Below are positions 1 through 5,081 of a stretch of 5,081 nucleotides of DNA, piece after piece; the first letter of the stretch is position 1, and every line of letters begins with the position of its first letter. Source of the DNA: Tardiphaga sp. GTDB lineage: Bacteria; Pseudomonadota; Alphaproteobacteria; Rhizobiales; Xanthobacteraceae. Below the pieces are notes generated by a model. That model ran no database searches. It worked only from the letters and a program-made list of their open reading frames with translations, and had not been told where the DNA came from. Both the position numbers and the translations under genes were made by a program. The stretch spans positions 1-5,081 of the forward strand of contig JAQGJF010000683.1 of the NCBI GenBank assembly GCA_028290765.1, given 5' to 3'.

Positions 1-403
1 TCGAATCCCTGTAAGCCTTGCTGCCGCCGCGACGCATGTAGGTAGCGAAATAGTCTTCCAATGCTTCTGTGACGGTGATCGGTACATCGGCGACGCTATA
101 CCCCTGAGCAGCTGTCTGTTGCTTCCTTTGAAAGAAAATCTGAGCTCGTTGCTGCGCGTGTGCGAAGGAGAAAATGGTTCGATCGTTGGCATCAGCGATA
201 TCGTCGCTGGGCCCTAGCGCTTCGTAATGTTGGCGGCCGGTGGTATCCCGATAGCGTGCGATCCACGTTCCGCCATTCACTCCTTTGCGATAGCCAAGGG
301 CGCAGCCTTCCGCGAGCACGGTCCAGTGCGGTTCGCGCCGGCGAGCGAGCTTTGCACGAGCGGACCTACTGTCGATTTTTGCGTTTCTGACGGTTCGAGC
401 CAT
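1..403 (-). CDS. Tyrosine-type site-specific integrase, N-terminal part (runs off the window)
   Basis: Reading the minus strand from the ATG at 403-401 gives 134 uninterrupted codons to the window edge, with no stop. The protein begins MARTVRNAKIDSRSARAKLA, continues with a TWIARYRDTTGRQHYEALG stretch typical of the arm-type DNA-binding region of phage-like integrases (about residues 25-65), then a helical linker rich in Q and R (about 75-100). At about residue 110 VTEALEDYFATYMRRGG opens the core-binding (SAM-like) domain. The catalytic domain with the R-H-R-Y residues lies beyond position 1, so activity cannot be judged. Such enzymes insert and excise islands or prophages at attachment sites, often tRNA 3' ends, and a tRNA 3' remnant lies only about 150 bp upstream. 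The chosen ATG fits the usual N-terminus of this family as I remember it. No good Shine-Dalgarno is visible. Family assignment is by recognition, not by a search. Confidence 0.82.
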   Translation of the reverse strand, partial: MARTVRNAKIDSRSARAKLARRREPHWTVLAEGCALGYRKGVNGGTWIARYRDTTGRQHYEALGPSDDIADANDRTIFSFAHAQQRAQIFFQRKQQTAAQGYSVADVPITVTEALEDYFATYMRRGGSKAYRDS

Positions 404-410
404 GATCAGC

Positions 411-430
411 GTACGGAAATTGTACGGAAA
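411..430. repeat. Tandem direct repeat GTACGGAAA x2 upstream of the integrase start
   Basis: GTACGGAAA occurs at 411-419 and again at 422-430, an 11-bp period, or about one helical turn. It lies 8 bp upstream of the integrase ATG (minus strand). Same-face spacing of two identical 9-mers is what a regulator, excisionase or integrase arm site would show. The function is inferred only; two copies of a 9-mer could also be a chance or slippage duplication. Confidence 0.5.
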
Positions 431-464
431 AGTGTGTTTGAACGTTCTCCTAGCGTACCAGGCG

Positions 465-490
465 AATATAAAAAATCTAATAAAATCAAT
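465..490 (-). promoter_or_regulatory. AT-rich patch, possible integrase promoter region
   Basis: This 26-bp run is almost entirely A and T inside GC-rich surroundings. It sits 62 bp or more upstream of the integrase start. On the minus strand it contains TTGATT (489-484) and TATATT (470-465), but these are only 13 bp apart, too close for a standard sigma-70 pair, so no exact promoter is called. An AT-rich segment between an att site and an integrase gene may also be a bending (IHF-type) region. Confidence 0.25.
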
Positions 491-524
491 GGTCTTTGGC
501 GTTCGCCGATGTCCGCCAATGACC
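491..524. repeat. Imperfect inverted repeat, 11-bp arms with 12-nt loop
   Basis: The left arm GGTCTTTGGCG (491-501) is the reverse complement of the right arm CGCCAATGACC (514-524) except for one mismatch; the loop is 502-513. The structure has no T-run after it on either strand, so it is not a good intrinsic terminator. It lies between the tRNA remnant and the integrase gene, where a binding site for a dimeric regulator or recombinase could sit. The right part (around GTCCGCCAATGACC) also resembles intergenic repeats I have seen in Bradyrhizobium-like genomes, but that is memory only. Confidence 0.5.
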
Positions 525-550
525 AAAGTAGCCGTCTCTCGCGGCGAAAA

Positions 551-579
551 CAGCGGTTCGATTCCGCTAGGGAGCGCCA
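551..579 (+). other. tRNA 3'-end remnant, probable attachment site (att) core
   Basis: The sequence has all parts of a tRNA 3' end in order: T-stem AGCGG (552-556), T-loop TTCGATT (557-563), closing T-stem CCGCT (564-568), acceptor 3' strand AGGGAGC (569-575), discriminator G (576) and encoded CCA (577-579). The matching 5' acceptor strand GCTCCCT, D-arm and anticodon arm are absent upstream, so this is not a working tRNA gene. The G discriminator and the acceptor pattern resemble tRNA-Arg (TCT-like), a tentative assignment. A 3' fragment of this kind beside an integrase is the usual trace of insertion into a tRNA gene. The intact tRNA would be expected at the far left end of the element, with native DNA to the right of 579. 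Confidence 0.72.
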
Positions 580-726
580 GCGTTCTTCAAAAACGACGAA
601 TTGCTCTGTTCCGCGAATATCCAGTTCGCGCAGGCCTTCATTTCTGAACGCCCCTCGTGCTACGGCCGGATCGTTGCGACCGGTGCTCTTGATGACGCTG
701 CACGGGCTTTGATCTCGGGCCATCCG

Positions 727-824
727 GCCGATGATCAGATTGTCCTCGACGGTATGATCCGCGGAAAGATCTGCCGATCCTCGGGCACGAAGCCGAGACC
801 GGCGCGCCCGATATGATGGGGCAC
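727..824 (-). pseudogene. livF: Relic of livF, branched-chain amino acid ABC transporter ATPase
   Basis: Minus-strand translation from 824 gives VPHHIG followed by GRAGLGFVPEDRQIFP. This is the segment of LivF-type ATPases that contains the Q-loop-region sequence (G-[YF]-V-P-E-x-R-x-I-F-P). Directly after it the frame breaks around 753-760. In the next frame TVEDNLIIG (753-727) continues the family pattern, where intact proteins read roughly FPxLTVEENLxxG. The gap between the two blocks is 5 nt where 3 would be expected, so a single indel explains the shift. Walker A upstream, and the LSGGQ-type signature and Walker B downstream, are all missing, so only about 33 codons survive. It is a dead fragment, presumably left by a deletion or rearrangement near the island boundary. 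Confidence 0.7.
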
Positions 825-863
825 AGCGCTCACGAATGGCAGCGGTCGGGGGCAAAAAGTGCT

Positions 864-895
864 GGGCACACGGACCTTTCGGCAGTCTTGTGCCC
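864..895. repeat. Small inverted repeat GGGCACA/TGTGCCC
   Basis: GGGCACA (864-870) and TGTGCCC (889-895) are perfect complements flanking an 18-nt loop. The repeat lies 47 bp upstream of the candidate metN -35 box, so it is more likely an operator-like site or chance than part of the metN leader RNA. No T-run follows it, so it is not an intrinsic terminator. Confidence 0.3.
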
Positions 896-942
896 CTTAT
901 AAGTCCGGAAAGCGCACGGATATCGTTTTGTTGGTCATGTGG

Positions 943-970
943 TTGAAATACCGCGCAAATCTCGTAATTT
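943..970 (+). promoter_or_regulatory. Candidate sigma-70 promoter for metNIQ
   Basis: A -35-like TTGAAA (943-948) and a -10-like TAATTT (965-970) are separated by 16 bp. Transcription would begin near 977 and leave a 5' leader of about 49 nt before the metN ATG. This leader is too short for a SAM-I riboswitch, and I see no SAM-II-like core in it. The call rests on hexamer resemblance only. Confidence 0.4.
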
Positions 971-1025
971 TCTGGTTCCAGCGGGCGCCAGCCAATCCTT
1001 CACAGCCGCACAGAATTAGCATTCT

Positions 1026-2132
1026 ATGAACGCTCCATTGCCAAAACAGACCGGAGCGCCGGTGCTTTCGATCGAGCCATTGCATCGACCCGTCATCGCT
1101 TTCGATGGCGTCCGCAAGGTCTTTCCGTCGCGCAGCGACTCGGCGGAGGTCGTGGCCGTCGACGAGATCGACCTGAAGGTCCCCGAGGGCGCCATCGTTG
1201 GCGTGATCGGCAGAAGCGGCGCCGGAAAATCAACCCTCATTCGGCTGATCAATGGCCTTGAGCATCCCACCAGCGGCCATGTTCGCGTCAACGGTACGGA
1301 TATCGGTGCGCTCGATGAGCGCGCATTGCGTCACGCACGCCGCTCGATCGGGATGATCTTCCAGCATTTCAATCTGCTGTCGTCGCGCACGGCGTTCGAA
1401 AACATCGCGCTCCCGCTCGAGATCGCGGGCTATCCCCGCAAGGATATTCCGGGCATCGTCGAGCCGCTGCTGGCGATGGTCGGGCTCACCGACAAGCGCG
1501 ACCGGTATCCCGCGGAGCTGTCCGGTGGCCAAAAGCAGCGTGTCGGCATTGCGCGGGCGCTGGCGACGAAACCGAAAGTGCTGCTGTCGGACGAGGCCAC
1601 TTCGGCCCTCGATCCGGAAACCACCGGCCAGATTCTGTCGCTGCTGAAGCAGATCAACGCGGAATTCAACCTCACCATCCTGTTCATCACCCACGAAATG
1701 TCGGTGGTCAAGAAGCTGGCGGATCGCGTCGCGGTGATGGAAAGCGGGCGTATCGTCGAACAGGGGACGACCTATGAGATCTTTTCAAATCCGCGCCACG
1801 AGACGACGAAGAAGTTTGTCGGATCCGTCACCGGCGGCAACACGCCGGACTGGTTGCTGGCGAAAATAAAGCCTGAATACCGGCCGGGCGAGAGCGCCAT
1901 TCTGCGTATTGCGTTCACCGGCGGCGAGGCCGATCGGCCGGTGCTGTCGCGCGTATCGCGCGCCTACGGCATCGATGTGAACATCCTGCACGGCCAGGTC
2001 GAAACGATTGCCGACCGTCCGTTCGGCACGCTCATCGTATCCGTCGCAGCCGAGCCCGATATTCTCGGCAAAATCATTGGTGAGTTGAAGGCCGGCAGCA
2101 ACACCGTGGAGCACCTTGGCTATGTCGCCTGA
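1026..2132 (+). CDS. metN: Methionine ABC importer, ATP-binding protein MetN
   Basis: This 368-residue cytoplasmic ATPase powers methionine uptake through MetI. All nucleotide-binding motifs are intact: Walker [10 protein letters not shown] (62-70), Q-loop glutamine 113 in [12 protein letters not shown], signature LSGGQ (165-169), Walker B ending in D189-E190, D-loop SALD (193-196) and H-loop histidine 223 in [16 protein letters not shown] and [12 protein letters not shown] are hallmarks of the MetN subfamily. Residues about 289-368, ending VEHLGYVA, form the C-terminal NIL domain. In E. coli MetN this domain binds methionine and shuts down transport (trans-inhibition), so the same feedback is inferred here. 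The protein is about 25 residues longer than E. coli MetN (343), mostly as an N-terminal extension before [11 protein letters not shown]. The ATG has no strong Shine-Dalgarno, and a GTG further in cannot be excluded. It is first in an operon with metI and metQ. Confidence 0.95.
   Translation: MNAPLPKQTGAPVLSIEPLHRPVIAFDGVRKVFPSRSDSAEVVAVDEIDLKVPEGAIVGVIGRSGAGKSTLIRLINGLEHPTSGHVRVNGTDIGALDERALRHARRSIGMIFQHFNLLSSRTAFENIALPLEIAGYPRKDIPGIVEPLLAMVGLTDKRDRYPAELSGGQKQRVGIARALATKPKVLLSDEATSALDPETTGQILSLLKQINAEFNLTILFITHEMSVVKKLADRVAVMESGRIVEQGTTYEIFSNPRHETTKKFVGSVTGGNTPDWLLAKIKPEYRPGESAILRIAFTGGEADRPVLSRVSRAYGIDVNILHGQVETIADRPFGTLIVSVAAEPDILGKIIGELKAGSNTVEHLGYVA
2108..2111 (+). promoter_or_regulatory. 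Ribosome binding site that favours the ATG start of metI
   Basis: GGAG (2108-2111) lies inside the end of metN, 10 nt before the ATG at 2122 but only 4 nt before the in-frame TTG at 2116. The spacing and the better codon favour ATG 2122 as the metI start. Confidence 0.55.
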
Positions 2133-2787
2133 ATTGATGCAACTGATCGCCTGGTCCACCCTCGATACGTTGACCATGGTTGCCTTGGCTGGCACGTTTG
2201 GAACGCTGTTCGGGCTGCCGCTCGGCATCTTTCTGGCTACCAGTCGCGCCAATGAGCTGTTTCCGGCACCGGCTGCCAATCGAATCCTGGGCCTCATCGT
2301 CAACGCAACGCGCTCAACGCCGTTCATCATTCTGGTCGTGGCGATCGTCCCGTTGACGAGGCTGATCGCGGGAACTTCGATCGGCACGCGAGCGGCAGTG
2401 GTTCCCTTGACGATTGCTGCGATTCCCTTCATCGCCCGCGTGATCGAGGCGGCCATTCGCGAGGTCGATCAAGGCCTGGTCGAGGCCGCGCGGGCATTCG
2501 GTGCGAGCCCACTTCAGATCGTCCAGAAGGTGCTGCTGCCGGAAGCGCTGCCGGCCGTGACGCTCGCGCTGACCCTGACGGCGGTCAGCCTGATCGGCTA
2601 CTCCGCGATGGTCGGCGCCGTCGGCGGCGGCGGGCTCGGCGATCTCGGCATTCGCTACGGCTACCAGCGCTTCATGCCGGAGGTGATGGCCACCGTCGTG
2701 ATCGTCCTCATCGTGCTGGTCCAGGGAGTGCAGACCCTTGGCGAGTTCATCGCTCGAAGATTCGACAAGCGTGCCCGCAATTCGTGA
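2122..2787 (+). CDS. metI: Methionine ABC importer, permease MetI
   Basis: This 221-residue inner-membrane permease forms the translocation channel for methionine and docks onto MetN. Five hydrophobic segments are visible at about 13-41, 58-80, 86-108, 147-169 and 186-210, matching the five-helix plan of MetI (E. coli protein 217 residues). The coupling (EAA) loop lies at about 121-144: [12 protein letters not shown], then KVLLPEALP. Other family marks are [27 protein letters not shown] with [10 protein letters not shown], and [18 protein letters not shown] with YGYQRF. The start overlaps the last 11 bp of metN, which implies translational coupling and a fixed MetN:MetI ratio. The in-frame TTG at 2116 would add two residues (MA) and is less likely on spacing. 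Confidence 0.95.
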   Translation: MSPELMQLIAWSTLDTLTMVALAGTFGTLFGLPLGIFLATSRANELFPAPAANRILGLIVNATRSTPFIILVVAIVPLTRLIAGTSIGTRAAVVPLTIAAIPFIARVIEAAIREVDQGLVEAARAFGASPLQIVQKVLLPEALPAVTLALTLTAVSLIGYSAMVGAVGGGGLGDLGIRYGYQRFMPEVMATVVIVLIVLVQGVQTLGEFIARRFDKRARNS

Positions 2788-2807
2788 GCGCCACAGCTCC
2801 ACAAGAC

Positions 2808-2813
2808 AGGAAG
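2808..2813 (+). promoter_or_regulatory. Shine-Dalgarno of metQ
   Basis: AGGAAG at 2808-2813, 5 nt before the ATG at 2819, is the clearest ribosome binding site in the window. It decides against the in-frame upstream ATG at 2738, which would overlap metI and place a polar stretch ahead of the signal peptide. A strong site suits a binding protein needed in excess over the membrane complex. Confidence 0.75.
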
Positions 2814-2818
2814 AAAAG

Positions 2819-3601
2819 ATGTCCCTGCGTAAGCTCATTCTATCAATATTTGTATTGGCCGCCGCTGCCGGCCCGCTCGCCGCCGAGACCATCAAGGTTG
2901 GTGCCACCGCCGGCCCGCATGCGCAGATCCTTGAAGCGGTAAAGCCGGTCGCGGCAAAGAACGGACTTGATATCCAGATTGTCGAGTTTTCGGACTATGT
3001 GGTGCCCAACGCTGCCCTGGAAGCCGGCGACCTCCAGGCAAATTCGTTCCAGCACCAGCCGTATCTCGACAACCAGAAGGCCGACCGCGGTTACAAGATT
3101 GAATCCGTCGGATTCACCGTCAATTTTCCGATTGGCATCTACTCGAAGAAGTACAAGAGCTGGGACGCCATTCCGCAAGGCGGATCGCTGTCCATCCCCA
3201 ACGATCCGACCAATGGGGGCCGCGTTCTCCTGCTGCTGCGCGACAAGGGAGCTTTGAAGTTGAAGGACGGCGTCGGGTTCAAGCCGAGCGTCGCCGATAT
3301 CGTCGAGAATCCGAGGAAGCTGAAGATCGTTGAGATCGACGCGGCACAGACCCCACGCACCCTCGACGACGTCGATGCCGCCGCGGTCAATACGAACTAC
3401 GCCACGCAGGCAGGTCTCGATCCGGTCAAGGACGCCATCCTGCGCGAGGATCCGAAAGGCCCCTACGCCAATGTTATCGCGGTGCGCGCCGTCGACAAGG
3501 ACAAGCCCTGGGTGAAGATCCTGGTCGAGAGCTACCAGACGCCGGAAATCCGCGACTTCATTCTCACCAAGTTCAAGGGTGCTGTGCTGCCTGCGTGGTG
3601 A
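2819..3601 (+). CDS. metQ: Methionine ABC importer, periplasmic binding protein MetQ (NlpA family)
   Basis: This 260-residue substrate-binding protein captures methionine outside the inner membrane and hands it to MetNI. It starts with a Sec signal: M-S-L-R-K, a hydrophobic core of about residues 6-17, and a likely cut near LAA|ET (after residue 22). The mature part begins TIKVGATAGPHAQILEAVKP. It carries the NlpA/MetQ hallmarks AGDLQANSFQHQPYLDNQ, SIPNDPTNGGRVLLLL, LKLKDGVG, VENPRKLKIVE and VNTNYATQAGLDP, and ends in a tryptophan. E. coli MetQ is a lipoprotein, but this protein has no lipobox. It contains no cysteine at all, so it should be soluble in the periplasm. The gene starts 31 bp after metI and closes the operon. 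Substrate is inferred from family and neighbours; related binding proteins vary in preference for L-, D- or formyl-methionine. Confidence 0.94.
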   Translation: MSLRKLILSIFVLAAAAGPLAAETIKVGATAGPHAQILEAVKPVAAKNGLDIQIVEFSDYVVPNAALEAGDLQANSFQHQPYLDNQKADRGYKIESVGFTVNFPIGIYSKKYKSWDAIPQGGSLSIPNDPTNGGRVLLLLRDKGALKLKDGVGFKPSVADIVENPRKLKIVEIDAAQTPRTLDDVDAAAVNTNYATQAGLDPVKDAILREDPKGPYANVIAVRAVDKDKPWVKILVESYQTPEIRDFILTKFKGAVLPAW

Positions 3602-3626
3602 TCGGGACGGGGCCAGCAGTTCACGG

Positions 3627-4409
3627 CTAACGCCGCAGCGCCGCAAGCACTTCGTCGGGCCGTTCCGCCATCATCATGTGACCGGCGCCCGGCAAAATGA
3701 CGGTGTGGGCGTTCGGCAGCGCCGCTGCCAGCGCCTTCCCGGCCCTCGCCGGAGTCATCATGTCGCGTTCGCCGAGAATGAGCGTGGTCGGCACCTTGAT
3801 CTGTGCCGCCGCGGCGAGCGCGTTCTGATAGGCGTTGCAGGCGGCAAGGTCGCCGAACAGTACGCCGGGCCCGGCGGCCTCGAGAACGCGCTGGGCGCCG
3901 CCATGCATCCAGACCCCGGGTGCGAGGCTGCCGCCCAGTTCGGCGTGGAAGCCGAGTCCCCAGATCGACACCATATCGATGGCGTCGTGGTCGTTGGCTT
4001 CGGCGGCCTTCAGCAGATCCGGCCCCACGGTCATCGCCGCGGCGGTGCCGATCAGTGCCAGCGCGGATACCTTGGCGGGATGCCGCGCGGCGGTCTCCAG
4101 CGCAATCAGCGATCCCATCGAATGTCCGACCAGTTTCGCATTCGGCGCGCCGGATTGTTCGATCAGGGTCGCGGTCCAGTCGGCCAACTCGGCGATGCTG
4201 GCGAGCGGCGCGCCTGACGAGCGGCCGTGGCCCGGCAGATCCGGGGCCAGTACCGCATGGCCGTGATGGGCGAACCATCGGCTGTGCAGCGCCCAGCTCG
4301 AATGATCGAAGCCGGCGCCGTGCAGCATCACGATCGCGGGCAGGGCCGGATCGAACGCGCGGCCCCCGGTGGCGATGAAAGTCTCGATGCCATTGACGGA
4401 CAAATACAT
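3627..4409 (-). CDS. Alpha/beta hydrolase, substrate unknown
   Basis: This 260-residue cytoplasmic enzyme has an alpha/beta-hydrolase fold and a complete apparent catalytic triad. Ser97 is the nucleophile in the elbow G-H-S-M-G (95-99), Asp216 is the acid in LILGERDMMTP, and His244 is the base in PGAGHMMM. The oxyanion motif HGAG is at 30-33, followed by DLPGHGRSSG (57-66), and a helical cap probably spans about 125-200. There is no signal peptide. The start is supported by AGAAGG (minus strand, 4423-4418), 8 nt upstream and inside the end of metY. The gene begins 3 bp after the metY stop, so the two are surely co-transcribed. A link to sulfur or acyl-homoserine metabolism is guilt by association only. 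It is too short, and too different in motifs, to be homoserine acetyltransferase MetX. It could be an esterase, lactonase, thioesterase or haloperoxidase-like enzyme. Confidence 0.85.
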   Translation of the reverse strand: MYLSVNGIETFIATGGRAFDPALPAIVMLHGAGFDHSSWALHSRWFAHHGHAVLAPDLPGHGRSSGAPLASIAELADWTATLIEQSGAPNAKLVGHSMGSLIALETAARHPAKVSALALIGTAAAMTVGPDLLKAAEANDHDAIDMVSIWGLGFHAELGGSLAPGVWMHGGAQRVLEAAGPGVLFGDLAACNAYQNALAAAAQIKVPTTLILGERDMMTPARAGKALAAALPNAHTVILPGAGHMMMAERPDEVLAALRR

Positions 4410-4412
4410 CGC

Positions 4413-5081
4413 TCAAGCCTTCTGCGACAGACGGAGCGCCTGGCTCAAATCCTCGATGATGTCCTGCGAGGCTTCGATACCGATCGAGAGCCGCACCAGT
4501 TCCTCGCCGATGCCGGCGGCCTTCAGCTGCGCGGCATCCATCTGTTGATGCGTGGTGCTGGCCGGATGAATGACCAGGGTCTTCGCGTCGCCGACATTGG
4601 CCAGATGGCTGATCAATCGCAGGCTCTCGATGAATTTCCGCCCTGCGGCCCGTCCACCCTTGATGCCGAAACTGACAATCGAACCCGCGCCGCGCGGCAG
4701 CAGGCGTTTGCCCAATTCATAATCCGGGTGGCTCTCCAGCGTGGGGTGCAGCACCCAGTCCACCGCCTTGTTCGCGGTGAGGAATTCCAGCACGGCATGG
4801 GTATTCGCGATGTGGCGGTCCATCCGCACGCCCAGCGTCTCGACGCCCTGCAGCAGTTGAAAGGCGTTGGTCGGCGAAAGACAGGCGCCAAAGTCGCGCA
4901 GCCCCTCCGTGCGTGCCCGCATGATGAACGCGGCCGGACCGAACTGCTCGTCAAACACCATCCCGTGGTAGCCCGCATAGGGCTCGGTCAGAACCGGGAA
5001 TTTGCCGGAGCGGCGCCAGTCGAACCGGCCGCCATCGACGACGACGCCGCCGATCGCGATGCCATGGCCGCCGATCCATTT
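4413..5081 (-). CDS. metY: O-acetylhomoserine sulfhydrylase MetY, C-terminal half (runs off the window)
   Basis: The minus strand encodes the last 222 residues of a PLP-dependent enzyme of the Cys/Met metabolism family; full-length members have about 430. MetY makes homocysteine and acetate from O-acetyl-L-homoserine and sulfide, and can use methanethiol to give methionine directly. The visible part starts KWIGGHGIAIGG, whose first lysine (codon 5081-5079) should be the PLP Schiff-base lysine of the S-x-T-K motif. Then come LTEPYAGYHG, SPTNAFQLLQGVETLGVRMD, KGGRAAGRKFIESLRLISHL, NVGDAKTLVIHPASTTHQQ and VRLSIGIE. The arginine in the last motif is the expected substrate-carboxylate ligand. The long insert and the GGHG motif favour MetY over MetZ (O-succinylhomoserine sulfhydrylase) or MetB. 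It is the upstream partner of the hydrolase; its promoter and start lie beyond the right edge. It converges on metNIQ. Confidence 0.92.
   Translation of the reverse strand, partial: KWIGGHGIAIGGVVVDGGRFDWRRSGKFPVLTEPYAGYHGMVFDEQFGPAAFIMRARTEGLRDFGACLSPTNAFQLLQGVETLGVRMDRHIANTHAVLEFLTANKAVDWVLHPTLESHPDYELGKRLLPRGAGSIVSFGIKGGRAAGRKFIESLRLISHLANVGDAKTLVIHPASTTHQQMDAAQLKAAGIGEELVRLSIGIEASQDIIEDLSQALRLSQKA

Larger units (their letters stand above)
404..1025. other. Gene-poor stretch between integrase and metN
   Basis: About 620 bp hold no convincing intact gene. From left to right I see a direct repeat by the integrase start, an AT-rich patch, a 34-bp inverted repeat, a tRNA 3' remnant, a livF relic, a small inverted repeat and a candidate metN promoter, each listed separately. 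The pieces at 580-726 and 825-863 remain unexplained: open frames cross them, but none gives a recognisable protein. The longest minus-strand frame (855-406) reads straight through both the livF relic and the tRNA remnant, so it is chance coding. The mixture of fragments suggests a decayed insertion boundary rather than an ordinary promoter region. Confidence 0.6.

Noticed and set aside
551..579. 3' end of tmRNA (ssrA) instead of a tRNA
   Set aside because: tmRNA needs alanine identity (discriminator A and a G3-U70 pair). Here the discriminator is G and the base at position 70 is A. Alphaproteobacterial tmRNA is also a permuted two-piece RNA, and no second piece follows.
227..712. 161-codon open frame on the plus strand
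   Set aside because: It is antisense to the integrase N-terminus, crosses the tRNA remnant and has no recognisable domain.
406..855. 149-codon open frame on the minus strand
   Set aside because: It reads through the tRNA 3' remnant (giving the typical WRSLAESNR-type antisense tRNA peptide) and only part of the livF relic. It is chance coding over decayed sequence.
971..1025. SAM riboswitch in the metN leader
   Set aside because: The leader from the candidate promoter is about 49 nt, and I could find no SAM-I or SAM-II core sequence or pairing. A covariance-model scan (Infernal/Rfam) of 850-1030 would settle it.
2738..2818. Upstream in-frame ATG extending MetQ by 27 residues
   Set aside because: It overlaps metI, would bury the signal peptide behind a polar stretch, and the strong AGGAAG site points to ATG 2819.
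3602..3626. Bidirectional terminator between metQ and the hydrolase
   Set aside because: No stable GC hairpin with a T-run is visible in the 25-bp gap or directly around it.
3627..4409. Hydrolase as MetX (homoserine O-acetyltransferase)
   Set aside because: MetX also has an alpha/beta-hydrolase fold and would fit the pathway, but it is well over 300 residues with a different nucleophile context and a larger lid.
3532..4416. 294-codon minus-strand frame overlapping the hydrolase
   Set aside because: It is an arginine-rich shadow frame. The 260-residue frame has the full catalytic triad and a ribosome binding site.

Overview
The window looks like a chromosomal segment of an alphaproteobacterium, most likely Bradyrhizobium/Rhodopseudomonas/Nitrobacter-like. 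This is inferred from GC-rich codon use and the general look of the proteins; no search was run. It joins the edge of a mobile element (left, about 1-579) to a methionine/sulfur locus (right, about 943-5081).

Left part. The minus strand at 1-403 encodes the N-terminal 134 residues of a phage-type tyrosine integrase whose catalytic part lies outside the window. Upstream of its start are an 11-bp-spaced direct repeat, an AT-rich patch and a long imperfect inverted repeat. At 551-579 there is a clean 3' end of a tRNA (T-arm, acceptor 3' strand, CCA) with no 5' half. It is best read as the attachment-site scar where an integrating element meets native DNA. To its right, at 727-824 on the minus strand, is a short frameshifted piece of livF (branched-chain amino acid ABC transporter ATPase), so this junction has been reshuffled.

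Right part. On the plus strand a tight operon encodes a complete D/L-methionine ABC importer: metN (ATPase with C-terminal NIL sensor domain), metI (permease, overlapping metN) and metQ (periplasmic binding protein, with an unlipidated type of signal peptide). A candidate promoter lies at 943-970. Converging on it from the minus strand is a second tight pair: metY (O-acetylhomoserine sulfhydrylase, open at the right edge exactly at its PLP lysine) followed 3 bp later by an alpha/beta hydrolase of unknown substrate.

Together, the right side groups uptake of methionine (MetNIQ) with synthesis of homocysteine or methionine from O-acetylhomoserine and a sulfur donor (MetY). These protein families are well known. 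The least ordinary part is the left junction: integrase, tRNA scar, repeats and the livF relic. I found no clear evidence of a previously undescribed system.
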